64,000 nucleotides of DNA from Phycisphaerales bacterium (lineage in GTDB: Bacteria; Planctomycetota; Phycisphaerae; Sedimentisphaerales; Anaerobacaceae). The translations under genes were made by a program, and so were the position numbers. Of the stretch, positions 52,664 to 60,849 are shown piece by piece; position 1 is the first letter of the stretch; every line of letters starts with the position of its first letter. The DNA lies in assembly GCA_003141315.1 (NCBI GenBank), contig PLLP01000008.1, positions 62,001 to 126,000 on the forward strand, in the 5' to 3' direction. The notes under the pieces are model-generated. The model was given only the letters and a program-made list of their open reading frames with translations, was not told the origin of the DNA and did not search any database.

Positions 52664-54331
52664 CTATTCTATGTTCACTGTTGTGGTTCCTACCTCATTA
52701 TAATGACCATTATAAACCTCTAAAACTATGAGGGTATAGGTGCCGCTTGTGAACGGCCCAAGGTCTGCGGTTACAGGGTAATCGCATTCACACGTGCACG
52801 GCATTCCATCTAAATATTCCCGTTCATATAAAATAATCTGATTACCATATACTCCCATCGTAACTTCAAAGCCGGTAAGGCAGCAATTGGCAGTCACCTT
52901 ATCTCCGAAATGAATATTATGGCCGTTAACCGTGACGGTAAATCTTGTCGCATCTGCTTCTCTCATTAACAACAGACCCTCGCCGCAACCGCCCACATGG
53001 TATGTTATTCCCGGTGCAGGGTTTTCTTTGTAGTATTCGCTGCCGAATATGGCAAAATCCATAAAATTGACGTCCCCGTTTCTATCGAGGTCTGCTGCCA
53101 GCAGAACCCCCTGACTGAGCCACTTTTGAGTGAAAAGTTTTAGGTCATTAAAATCCACATCACAATCATTATCCAGGTCAGCGATACTGCACAACGTTGA
53201 CAGCGACATACTTGCCTGCGGCGTTCCGCCGTAAGCACCCATATTGATTCGTCTGCCGTTAGGCCACAATTCCCTCCTCCAGTCCGAATTTGGGTCGCCC
53301 GCATCTATACAAAGGCTGGTGACATCATCTTTCACCCAGCTTTGCGTGCTTGGATTCCACCTGCCCGCCTGTGATTTCAAATGGTAGTTGCCATTATTAG
53401 GGTCTGCGAAGAGTGGGTTGGTATCTATATTGCCAATCCCGGCGTAGCCGCCCTCGACATCGCTGTAAGCGACAGAAATGGTCGTTCCACTCATCGGGTA
53501 TATCTGGTCGGGCGCGTTGTCCCATACAATGCTGTTGGTAATCGTCATATATCCGTTTCCACCGAACCAAATACCCCCGCCATTATCAGCCGCCGAATTA
53601 TCCACGATAGTACAATTGGTAATTGTTGAATTGCCGCTGCTTCCGTGGCAGATACCCCCGCCTTCCCCTGCATACCCCAGGGCGTAATTATTACTTACGA
53701 GGCAATTATGAATTGTTGTATCGGAGAGTCCTTCACAATAAATTCCTCCTCCCCACCCCCAGTCGCCAACAGAGTTGCCGCTGATAGTACAATTGGTAAT
53801 GAGCGGACTGCTCTTGGCTTCGTAAAGTCCACTTATGTAGATTCCACCTCCGAAACAAAAACACAAAGACCCACTCATCAATTCCGCGTGGTTATCAGTT
53901 ATAACACATCTGCTTATTGTCGGCGACGAGACCACTATATATATGCCCGCACCGCCTTCACACATTACTTCAATGTAAGCATTGGTAATGGTCAACCCAT
54001 CGAGGATTGATGCTCGCCCCTCGCCGCTGACAAATTTGAATCCCCTATGATTAGTGCCTCCGCAGTCAACAACCGTATTGGCTACAATCCAGGGATCGTT
54101 TGGTTCGGTACTGCGAACTGTTATAGCCTTGCCAAGGAAATCAATGTCGCGGTTGCCGGGACCGGTATATGTGCCCGGCTGGACAATGATTGTGTCGCCA
54201 TTGTTAGCTGCATTTATTGCAGCCTGGATGTTGCTGTAGTCCGCAGGGGCATTATCATCCACGGTAATAATAGCAGCTGGACAGACCGAACAAAGTGATA
54301 ATACAGAAATGAATAAGAAAATTTTCCGCAT
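52664..54331 (-). CDS. Secreted beta-helix protein with dockerin
   Basis: This 555-residue protein has AAGGAGG 6 bases before the ATG and a signal peptide (IFLFISVLSLCSVCPA). It opens with a pectate-lyase-like start (IQAAINAANNGDTIIVQPGT), then many GGGI/ITNC turns of a right-handed beta-helix to about 330. Dockerin motifs follow at about 385-430 (DLDNDCDVDFNDLKLFTQKW, DLDRNGDVNFMDFAIFGS), and then a 110-residue Cys-containing beta domain (FGDKVTANCCLTGFEVTMG). The dockerin is therefore internal, unlike the others here. It is a likely secreted polysaccharide-binding or -cleaving protein. Confidence 0.82.
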   Translation of the reverse strand: MRKIFLFISVLSLCSVCPAAIITVDDNAPADYSNIQAAINAANNGDTIIVQPGTYTGPGNRDIDFLGKAITVRSTEPNDPWIVANTVVDCGGTNHRGFKFVSGEGRASILDGLTITNAYIEVMCEGGAGIYIVVSSPTISRCVITDNHAELMSGSLCFCFGGGIYISGLYEAKSSPLITNCTISGNSVGDWGWGGGIYCEGLSDTTIHNCLVSNNYALGYAGEGGGICHGSSGNSTITNCTIVDNSAADNGGGIWFGGNGYMTITNSIVWDNAPDQIYPMSGTTISVAYSDVEGGYAGIGNIDTNPLFADPNNGNYHLKSQAGRWNPSTQSWVKDDVTSLCIDAGDPNSDWRRELWPNGRRINMGAYGGTPQASMSLSTLCSIADLDNDCDVDFNDLKLFTQKWLSQGVLLAADLDRNGDVNFMDFAIFGSEYYKENPAPGITYHVGGCGEGLLLMREADATRFTVTVNGHNIHFGDKVTANCCLTGFEVTMGVYGNQIILYEREYLDGMPCTCECDYPVTADLGPFTSGTYTLIVLEVYNGHYNEVGTTTVNIE

Positions 54332-54364
54332 TGCTAACCTCCTTAAATAAATTTATTATGGGTG

Positions 54365-54392
54365 ATTATACCACAAAATTATTTCCTTGCAA
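54365..54392 (-). promoter_or_regulatory. Sigma-70-type promoter of the beta-helix gene
   Basis: On the minus strand TTGCAA (54387-54392) and a perfect TATAAT (54365-54370) are separated by 16 bases, 34 bases upstream of the ATG at 54331. Confidence 0.75.
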
Positions 54393-54502
54393 CCCTTTTT
54401 TCAAAAAAATTTATCCTTTTTTATTGCCTGTTTGACCGCTTTTTCTTACAATTTCAACCGGCTTGTATTTAATTAAATTCAACCGGAAAGGCAAAAGCAA
54501 TA

Positions 54503-55759
54503 ATGCAGACAAACAGCTCAATTTTAAGCACGGCACTGCACAACTTCGAGCAGTCCGCCAAACGATTAAAACTCGATAGCGGCATCCGACAGAAAATCGG
54601 CCAGCCCAAAGAGAGAATCGAGATAAACATCTCGCCGGTAATGCCCTCGGGCAAACTCGCACATGTCCGCTGTTTCATAGTTCGCCATCACGACGCTCTC
54701 GGCCCGGCAAAAGGCGGCATTAGAATGACCGCAGACGTCAATCTCGATGATATTACAGGCCTGGCTATGGAGATGACCTGGAAAACCTCGCTCATCGGCG
54801 TCCCGTTCGGAGGCGGCAAATCCGGAATCCAGCTTGACCCCTCGACCGTCACCCCGCAGGAAAAGGAAATTATTATCCGGGGCTTCACACGCGGCGCAAG
54901 CCGGCACATCGGGCCCGAAATTTACATACCGGCTCCTGATATGGGCACAAACGAAAACGATATGGCGCACATCCGCGACTGCGTCTCTTACTCCGAAGGC
55001 ACTTCGATTACCAAAGGCTGCTACGTCACCGGCAAACCCGTAATCATCGGCGGTATTGTCGGCAGGTCGCAGGCAACGGGAAAAGGCGTCGTCTATACCG
55101 CTCTTGCGATGTGCAACAAACTCGACCTCGACATCGCAGATATGAAGGTGGCCATCCAGGGGTTCGGCAATGTCGGCGCCATAACCGCCGCCGAATTCGC
55201 AAAATATGGCGCAAAGACAATCGCCATCGCCGACATCACAGGCGGAATTGCCAACCCGAAAGGTCTCGACATCGATGCCCTCCAAAAACACGTTAAAACA
55301 AAAGGCAGCGTAAATGGTTTTGCCGGCGGCCAGCCGATAGAGAAAGAAAAAATATTTGAAATCGACTGCGATATACTTGTGCCTGCCGCCGCAGGCTCGC
55401 AGATAACACTGGAAAACGTAAAAAAAATCAAGACGCGTTTCATCGCCGAGGGCGCCAACGCCCCCACGACGCCCGAAGCCGATTGTGTTCTTGCGGAACG
55501 CAAAATCCCCGTCATCCCCGATATTCTCTGCAACGCCGGCGGCGTCTTCGTATCGTATCTCGAATACACTCAGGAGACCCAGCGCGAGCAGATGACGCTT
55601 GCCGAAGTCGAAGGCAGGCTCGAAACAAGAATGAAACAGCGGTTTGAAGATGTCCACAAACTGGCGGAACAAAAAAAACTTACAATGCGCCAGGCCGCAA
55701 TGGACCTCGCTGTAAGCAGGGTCGTCGAGGCTGTTTTCGCCCGCGGGCTTTATCCGTAA
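54503..55759 (+). CDS. Second glutamate dehydrogenase (Glu/Leu dehydrogenase family)
   Basis: This 418-residue protein has LGPAKGGIRMTADVNLDD, VPFGGGKSGIQLDPS with catalytic Lys, IPAPDMGTNENDMA and VAIQGFGNVGAITAAEFAKY. It belongs to the NAD-type or dual GDH branch (GdhB/RocG-like), unlike the first copy, with only moderate identity to it by eye. Having both suggests separate anabolic and catabolic roles. A long reverse-strand frame through this gene is a codon-bias artefact. Confidence 0.93.
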   Translation: MQTNSSILSTALHNFEQSAKRLKLDSGIRQKIGQPKERIEINISPVMPSGKLAHVRCFIVRHHDALGPAKGGIRMTADVNLDDITGLAMEMTWKTSLIGVPFGGGKSGIQLDPSTVTPQEKEIIIRGFTRGASRHIGPEIYIPAPDMGTNENDMAHIRDCVSYSEGTSITKGCYVTGKPVIIGGIVGRSQATGKGVVYTALAMCNKLDLDIADMKVAIQGFGNVGAITAAEFAKYGAKTIAIADITGGIANPKGLDIDALQKHVKTKGSVNGFAGGQPIEKEKIFEIDCDILVPAAAGSQITLENVKKIKTRFIAEGANAPTTPEADCVLAERKIPVIPDILCNAGGVFVSYLEYTQETQREQMTLAEVEGRLETRMKQRFEDVHKLAEQKKLTMRQAAMDLAVSRVVEAVFARGLYP

Positions 55760-55783
55760 TATTTATTCTGGATATATAATCTT

Positions 55784-56497
55784 ATGAACATTAAAAAAGC
55801 AGTCGAGCAGCATATCGAAATGGAAAACTTTTTCACAGGCGGCCTTTGCATCCGCAGCCAAAAAAACGCTTCCGGCAAAATGGCTCAGCCTGATGAATCG
55901 ACTATCCGCAAACAAAAAGAGCTTGAGCAAATCGCTGAAGAGGTTAAAAAGTGCCGCAAATGTGAAATCGGCTCAACCCGAAAAAATGCTGTCGCCGGCG
56001 AAGGCAATCCCAATGCCCGTATAATGTTTATCGGCGAGGCGCCGGGAGCCGACGAAGATGCCCAGGGCAGACCTTTTGTCGGAAGGGCCGGCCAGCTGCT
56101 CGATAGAATCATTGCTGCGATGAGACTTAGTCGCGAAGATGTTTTCATCGGCAACATTCTCAAATCCCGCCCGCCTGAAAACAGGACGCCGAAGGCGGAA
56201 GAGATTATCAATTGCCTCCCCTACCTGCAAAAGCAAATCGAGATTATAAAACCTGAAATAATCGTGGCGCTCGGAGCCTACGCCGCACAAACCCTTCTGG
56301 AGACAACAAAGCCGATTGGCCAATTGCGGGGACATTTTTTCGATTACTATACCGGCCTTGGCAAACCCCCGATAAAATTACTTGCCACTTTTCATCCTGC
56401 GTATTTATTGCGTAATTACACGGTTGAATCCCGCCAGAAGGTCTGGGAGGATATGAAAACTGTCCTCGCCGCCCTCGACCTGCCTGTGCCGAAATAA
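55784..56497 (+). CDS. Family 4 uracil-DNA glycosylase
   Basis: This 237-residue protein has CRKCEIGSTRKNAVAGEG for the [4Fe-4S] cluster, active-site motif GEAPGADEDAQGRPFVGRAG and C-terminal FHPAYLLRN. Family 4 UDGs excise uracil from DNA; they are common in thermophiles and many anaerobes. An N-terminal extension of about 50 residues precedes the domain. It starts 25 bases after the second GDH gene. Confidence 0.9.
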   Translation: MNIKKAVEQHIEMENFFTGGLCIRSQKNASGKMAQPDESTIRKQKELEQIAEEVKKCRKCEIGSTRKNAVAGEGNPNARIMFIGEAPGADEDAQGRPFVGRAGQLLDRIIAAMRLSREDVFIGNILKSRPPENRTPKAEEIINCLPYLQKQIEIIKPEIIVALGAYAAQTLLETTKPIGQLRGHFFDYYTGLGKPPIKLLATFHPAYLLRNYTVESRQKVWEDMKTVLAALDLPVPK

Positions 56498-56526
56498 ATT
56501 GGCAAATCACGTTGCGCGTATAATAA

Positions 56527-56694
56527 GCCGAAGTCCAGCCCGTTCGTTTCCTGCTCATATCCGGCAGGCCCTTAAACCAGCCGGTCGCCTGGTGCGGCCC
56601 CATCGTTATGAACACACAGGAAGAATTGCAAATCGCCTTCGATGAATACCAAAACGGAACGTTTATAAAATACAAACCGGCAAGCCATCGCTAA
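56527..56694 (+). pseudogene. Pirin C-terminal remnant
   Basis: A 55-codon open stretch reads FLLISGRPLNQPVAWCGPIV then MNTQEELQIAFDEYQNGTF. This matches the end of pirin-family cupins (LLISGKPLNEPV ... GPFVMNT-EEI-QA). Stop codons precede it immediately, so the first four-fifths of the gene is gone. It lies just after the uracil glycosylase gene. Confidence 0.7.
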
Positions 56695-56810
56695 ACCGCC
56701 GAAAGAATACAAAAAGTATATCAACTAAAAGCTTGGTTGACGCCCTCCACCGGAGATGAAGGCAATCTGCCTTTTCTCAAACCAATCAAAGATAACCAGA
56801 AATTTTTTGT

Positions 56811-56839
56811 GGAACTTTGCCGGCAGAAGATTGTATAAC
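56811..56839 (+). promoter_or_regulatory. ECF-type promoter ahead of the ECF sigma gene
   Basis: GGAACTT (56811-56817), the canonical ECF -35, is followed after exactly 16 bases by TATAAC (56834-56839). It lies 40 bases upstream of the sigma gene, as expected for autoregulation. The -10 is unlike the usual TCTGA/GTC, so part of the match could be chance. Confidence 0.5.
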
Positions 56840-56878
56840 TTGTAAAAGACAATACAGGGTAAATTTTCAGGAAACGGA

Positions 56879-57415
56879 ATGGCTGAAGAAATCAGCATAA
56901 TAAGAGCTGTTTTAGAGGGGCAGGTCGAGTCTTTTCGAGAACTGGTCCAGCGGTATGAAAAACCGGTAATTGGGATGATAAAAAATATTATAAATGACCG
57001 GGTCGATTGTGAGGATATCGCGCAGGATGTATTTCTTACTGCTTACAGGAAGTTGTCGTCTTACGACCCTGCGCGCGGCAGCTTCTCAACGTGGTTGTTC
57101 ACAATCGCCAGGAACAAGGGCATCAATGCCGCAAAAAAGAAAAAGATAACCTCGATTAACAACCTGCCGGAAAATTCGGACCCATCCGCACCGGCTGACA
57201 AGCTGACTCAGCAGGAATTTTTCGGCCGGCTGGATAAAGCAATGCAAAATTTGCCTGTTAAGCAGAAAACTGCGTTCATCATGGCTGAGTTTGAGGAACT
57301 TCCTTACGAGCAGATTGCACAAATTGAGGGCGTAAGAATTGGGACAATAAAGTCGAGAATTAACAGGGCCAAAGCCAGACTCAGATTAGCTCTTAAAGGT
57401 TTCGAGGAAGATTAA
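56879..57415 (+). CDS. ECF-type RNA polymerase sigma factor
   Basis: This 178-residue protein has region 2 (FRELVQRYEKPVIGMIKNII, CEDIAQDVFLTAYRKL, FSTWLFTIARNKGINAAKKK) and region 4 (LPVKQKTAFIMAEFEELPYE, IEGVRIGTIKSRINRAKARL). It directs RNA polymerase to a small stress regulon. It is followed after two bases by a small membrane protein gene and then by signal peptidase I, all on the same strand. Confidence 0.95.
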   Translation: MAEEISIIRAVLEGQVESFRELVQRYEKPVIGMIKNIINDRVDCEDIAQDVFLTAYRKLSSYDPARGSFSTWLFTIARNKGINAAKKKKITSINNLPENSDPSAPADKLTQQEFFGRLDKAMQNLPVKQKTAFIMAEFEELPYEQIAQIEGVRIGTIKSRINRAKARLRLALKGFEED

Positions 57416-57417
57416 GT

Positions 57418-57672
57418 ATGAAAAGCGAAGAACTTTATAACCAGTGGAAGAGGCATAAAAGCCAGACCGAGGTTGGACAGGATTTTTCGGAGAAGGTGAT
57501 GCGCCGGGTATATCTGTATGAGCAGAAGAAAGGGGAGCCTTTGCTCAATATGCGGCGATTTTTTGATAGTTTTTGTACCCGCCCGCTGGCAAAGACTGTT
57601 GTGGTTGCAGCCGCCGTCATTATCGGTTTCGCAAGAATAGCTTTTTCAATTTATTTGTTTTTAAGAGCCTAA
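57418..57672 (+). CDS. Small membrane protein, probable anti-sigma partner
   Basis: This 84-residue protein has a soluble N-terminal half (LYNQWKRHKSQTEVGQDFSE) and one C-terminal transmembrane helix (VVVAAAVIIGFARIAFSIYL). Planctomycete ECF operons often carry such companions. It has no zinc-binding anti-sigma motif (no HxxxCxxC), so the anti-sigma role is inferred from position and topology. The ATG follows the sigma stop by two bases. Confidence 0.7.
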   Translation: MKSEELYNQWKRHKSQTEVGQDFSEKVMRRVYLYEQKKGEPLLNMRRFFDSFCTRPLAKTVVVAAAVIIGFARIAFSIYLFLRA

Positions 57673-57691
57673 AATTCTAAGGGGAAATAAG

Positions 57692-58624
57692 ATGACTGAC
57701 CTATCAAAGACAGGAACAAGAAAGCCTTTTACGGCTGTTGCGCTTTCACTGATTATGCCGGGCCTTGGACAAATGTATTGCGGCAGGTTTGCAAAAGGAT
57801 TAGTTCTTTCTTTTCTTTCGTGGATATTTATTCCGGCATTCTTTGTCTCGTTATTAATAAACAATTCACCGGCCCGGCTGATAATTATGATTACAGTGAT
57901 ATTTGCATCGTTAGTCGTATGGCTGGTCGCAATAATCGACTCGTGGTACACAGCCAGACACACAGCGGACAGCTACCTGCTCAAAGATTATAATAAATGG
58001 TATATATATCTTCTTTTGATTCTGATGGGCGCAGGGGGCGTTCCGGCAATCGCTTCTTATGTCAGGGCCGACTATGTGGAAACATTCATAATTTCGAATG
58101 CTTCCAATTATCCAACACTTGTGCCAAATGACAGATTCCTTACGAACAAACGAGCTTACAGCAAAAGCGACCCGCAAAGAGGCGACCTTATTGTTTTTCT
58201 TAATCCTGAAAACAGGCATATACGTAATATCAAAAGAGTCGTGGCCCTGGCGGGTGATACCGTGGAAGTTAGAGACGGCCAGCTTTATATAAATGACCAG
58301 AAACTTCAAAGACGAAAACTTGACCAGTCTGAATTGAACGGGATTAGAATCAATGTTGAGGGCAAGCCGCTGGAGGGAGAGGTGTTTGAGGAAATCAACG
58401 GTACTGCTAAATACAACATTCTCCCTACTAAACTGCCGCAGGATAATCCAGCCGGTGATTTTGCAAAGATAACGGTACCGGCTTATCACTGTTTCGTTCT
58501 CGGCGACAATCGAAACCTGTCGCTAAAGCTGGGACCTATTCCTTTAACAACTATTATAGGCAGGGCTGATTATCTGCATTGGCCGGCCAAGGACTGGTCG
58601 CGATTCGGTAGTTTAAAAAAGTGA
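57692..58624 (+). CDS. lepB: Signal peptidase I with N-terminal multi-helix domain
   Basis: This 310-residue protein has four hydrophobic helices in the first 125 residues. The opening (ALSLIMPGLGQMYCGRFAKG) resembles TM2-type membrane modules. The peptidase domain starts near 130, with Ser138 in ASNYPTLVPND (box B equivalent of S-M-x-P-T-L) and Lys181 in IKRVVALAGD (box D), so the Ser-Lys dyad is present. Box E is FVLGDNRNLS. It cleaves signal peptides of exported proteins. Placement in an ECF operon suggests it is induced on envelope or secretion stress. AAGGGG lies before the ATG. Confidence 0.88.
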   Translation: MTDLSKTGTRKPFTAVALSLIMPGLGQMYCGRFAKGLVLSFLSWIFIPAFFVSLLINNSPARLIIMITVIFASLVVWLVAIIDSWYTARHTADSYLLKDYNKWYIYLLLILMGAGGVPAIASYVRADYVETFIISNASNYPTLVPNDRFLTNKRAYSKSDPQRGDLIVFLNPENRHIRNIKRVVALAGDTVEVRDGQLYINDQKLQRRKLDQSELNGIRINVEGKPLEGEVFEEINGTAKYNILPTKLPQDNPAGDFAKITVPAYHCFVLGDNRNLSLKLGPIPLTTIIGRADYLHWPAKDWSRFGSLKK

Positions 58625-58686
58625 AAACCCATCATTAACTCATGTATTGCCGGCTTAGCCCTTTGACCGGGAAATTGGCCTGTGTT

Positions 58687-58818
58687 ATGATTCCCATTTA
58701 TATTTTAAAGGTAACTGCGGCTTTAACCATCGCCGCATTTCCTTTTACCATCTGGCTGGTATTGTTTCGTCGCCAACTGCCCAGCCCAAAGAGAACCGGC
58801 TGCGGGGTTGCTGCGTAA
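58687..58818 (+). CDS. Possible 43-residue membrane microprotein
   Basis: An ATG at 58687 opens 43 codons with one long hydrophobic helix (VTAALTIAAFPFTIWLVLFR) and a basic end. It lies in the 227-base gap between the peptidase and MsrBA genes. No good ribosome site is seen, so translation is uncertain. Confidence 0.35.
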   Translation: MIPIYILKVTAALTIAAFPFTIWLVLFRRQLPSPKRTGCGVAA

Positions 58819-58851
58819 AGTTATAGAGATATACTATAAGGAGATTCGAAA

Positions 58852-59847
58852 ATGAAGGCCTTTTTTGCAGGAATCGCAGTTTTGATATTTGCAGGAGCAT
58901 CGCTTATGGCAGAGCAAAATGATAAAAAAACTACCTATAATAAATTAACGCCCCAGGAAGAGCGGGTAATAATTTACAAGGGAACGGAACCGCCCTTTAC
59001 AGGAAAGTATCTCAATAATAAAGAGGCCGGCACCTATGTCTGCAAGCGATGCGGCGCACCGCTCTATCGCAGCGGCGACAAATTCGCAAGCGATTGCGGC
59101 TGGCCTGCCTTCGATGATGAAATTAAAGGGGCGGTTAAACGCATACCCGATGCCGACGGCATCCGCACCGAAATCATTTGTGCAAACTGCGGCGCGCATC
59201 TCGGACACATCTTTCTCGACGAAGAATTGACCCCGAAAAATACACGACATTGTGTAAATTCTATTTCGCTTGTCTTTGTCCCCGCTGCCAAAGTTAATGC
59301 CGACAAAAAAGACCCGAATACAAAAACCAGCGACCCCAACAAAACCAAAACCGGTAAGCCAAATCAAATTAAAAAAGCCTATTTTGCGGGCGGATGCTTC
59401 TGGGGCGTCGATTACTGGCTAAGAAAAGAAAAAGGCGTCACCGCTGTCAATTCAGGCTTTATGGGCGGCTGGACTAAAAACCCGACCTACGAGCAGGTCT
59501 GCACCGGCAAGACCGGCCACGCAGAGACGGTCGAGGTCGTTTATGACCCGAACAAGGTAAGCTACGAGACTCTTGCCAAACTCTTTTTTGAGATTCACGA
59601 CCCGACACAGCGAAATCGTCAGGGCCCCGATATTGGTAATCAGTATCGCTCTGTGGTTTTTTATACCGATGACCAGCAGAAGGAAATTGCTGATAAGCTT
59701 ATAACAGCATTGCGGAAAAAAGGCCTTGATGTCGCCACGACGGTCGAGCAGGCCGGCCCATTCTGGAAGGCCGATGAGCATCATCAAAACTATTACGGCA
59801 AAAACGGCAAGCAGCCCTATTGCCACATCTTCACAAAAAGATTTTAA
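58852..59847 (+). CDS. Secreted methionine sulfoxide reductase, MsrB-MsrA fusion
   Basis: This 331-residue protein has a signal peptide (AFFAGIAVLIFAGASLMA). The MsrB domain is at about 28-143, with zinc-site CKRC and CANC pairs and the catalytic Cys in RHCVNSISL. A DPN-rich linker (about 150-172, KKDPNTKTSDPNKTKTGKPN) leads to the MsrA domain with catalytic GGCFWGVDYW. It repairs both R- and S-methionine sulfoxide outside the cytoplasm. AAGGAG lies 9 bases before the ATG. The B-A order is the reverse of the common MsrA-MsrB fusion. Confidence 0.93.
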   Translation: MKAFFAGIAVLIFAGASLMAEQNDKKTTYNKLTPQEERVIIYKGTEPPFTGKYLNNKEAGTYVCKRCGAPLYRSGDKFASDCGWPAFDDEIKGAVKRIPDADGIRTEIICANCGAHLGHIFLDEELTPKNTRHCVNSISLVFVPAAKVNADKKDPNTKTSDPNKTKTGKPNQIKKAYFAGGCFWGVDYWLRKEKGVTAVNSGFMGGWTKNPTYEQVCTGKTGHAETVEVVYDPNKVSYETLAKLFFEIHDPTQRNRQGPDIGNQYRSVVFYTDDQQKEIADKLITALRKKGLDVATTVEQAGPFWKADEHHQNYYGKNGKQPYCHIFTKRF

Positions 59848-59850
59848 TCT

Positions 59851-59869
59851 GGTTCGACAAGCTCACCAC
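59851..59869. repeat. 19-bp dispersed element, copy 1
   Basis: GGTTCGACAAGCTCACCAC, the exact reverse complement of 63449-63467. It lies just after the MsrBA stop. Confidence 0.65.
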
Positions 59870-59954
59870 TTAGTCGCCCGTCGCTCGTGACGACCGTGCC
59901 ATGCTGTGCTATAAAATAGCTATGCTGTCGCCAGATTTCTTCACCCCTCTTCTG

Positions 59955-60587
59955 CTATCCTTTTGCACTCCTCCTAAAACCTATAGCACATATAAAATTT
60001 TCATTTTCATCGACCAGTAATTCCCCTATGATATGAATATTTTCTCCCATTACAATTATGGAATAAGGTATACCAATTTTTCTTGGAAATCCTAAATATG
60101 ACCCGACAAAAGTACCATTAGAATCTATAATTTTCATATCTGGAAATCTTAGAACAATTTTATCTTTGGTAATTTCACTTACTTTTGCAGTATTCCAGTC
60201 GATGCTGAATTCTTTAGAGAGACGGTCTTTAGTGAATGTAATATTTTCTTCGCCGCTTTGGATAGCAAACAAAACATAACCTAAAGGATATTTCTGAAGT
60301 AATTGAGGGGAATAAGTTTTATCAGTATGCTCAATCAATTTCAATATTTTATTCTGAGCAAGAGAACCCGAGATAGAAAAATATATTGTTAAAACAATAC
60401 CAATAATACTCAAACAGATCGCAATTTTAGTTGGGGAAGACCATCTCTTATATTTACTGATAAGATTCTTAATTCCCAACCCCAATCCTCCCATTTTCCC
60501 CTTAATATATTTTTGCTTATGAGCCCGATATATGTCTCTTTTTCTCTTCCCTTGTTTGGAAATTCTATTCATCGGCTTTGGACTCAT
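59955..60587 (-). CDS. Uncharacterised single-pass membrane protein
   Basis: This 210-residue protein has a strongly basic N-terminal 50 residues and one transmembrane helix (IAICLSIIGIVLTIYFSISG, about 54-73). A beta-rich C-terminal domain follows (ITKDKIVLRFPDMKIIDSNG, YSIIVMGENIHIIGELLVDE). It is AT-rich compared with neighbours and resembles no family I know. The start could be ATG at 60587 or the later Met codon in the same basic region. Confidence 0.65.
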   Translation of the reverse strand: MSPKPMNRISKQGKRKRDIYRAHKQKYIKGKMGGLGLGIKNLISKYKRWSSPTKIAICLSIIGIVLTIYFSISGSLAQNKILKLIEHTDKTYSPQLLQKYPLGYVLFAIQSGEENITFTKDRLSKEFSIDWNTAKVSEITKDKIVLRFPDMKIIDSNGTFVGSYLGFPRKIGIPYSIIVMGENIHIIGELLVDENENFICAIGFRRSAKG

Positions 60588-60770
60588 ATATTAAACACTT
60601 GGATACGCAATCTCATTTCCGGATGCCAACATTGTATACATTGCATCCTAAAATACTATTGCGTCTTATTCTTATGCGAAATATAGTCAATTTCTGTAAT
60701 ATTTGTCAACATAAAACAGCTTTTCTTTCTCGATTTATCCCCAAACGCTCTGCGGATTCTTTTATTTTTT

Positions 60771-60849
60771 CTTTGTGCCTTTGCCCCTCTGTGCCTATTT
60801 TTCTCAGCATTCTCCGCGGTGAATCTGTCTTGAGTCTTAGGTCTTGCGT
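60771..60849. repeat. CTTTGTGCC / CTCCGCGGTG / CTTGAGTCTTAGG repeats next to dnaA
   Basis: A third copy of the pyrimidine-rich array lies at 60771-60798, followed by TCTCCGCGGTGAATCTG and then a TCTTGAGTCTTAGGTCTTGC segment. The last resembles, in reverse, the AGACTCCAGACCCAGGACAA segment at 49981-50005. It touches the dnaA stop. Confidence 0.55.

Noticed and set aside
54566-55672. 368-residue minus-strand reading frame opposite the second glutamate dehydrogenase
   Set aside because: The plus-strand gene is certain and the reverse frame has no recognisable motif. Codon bias leaves the antisense frame open.
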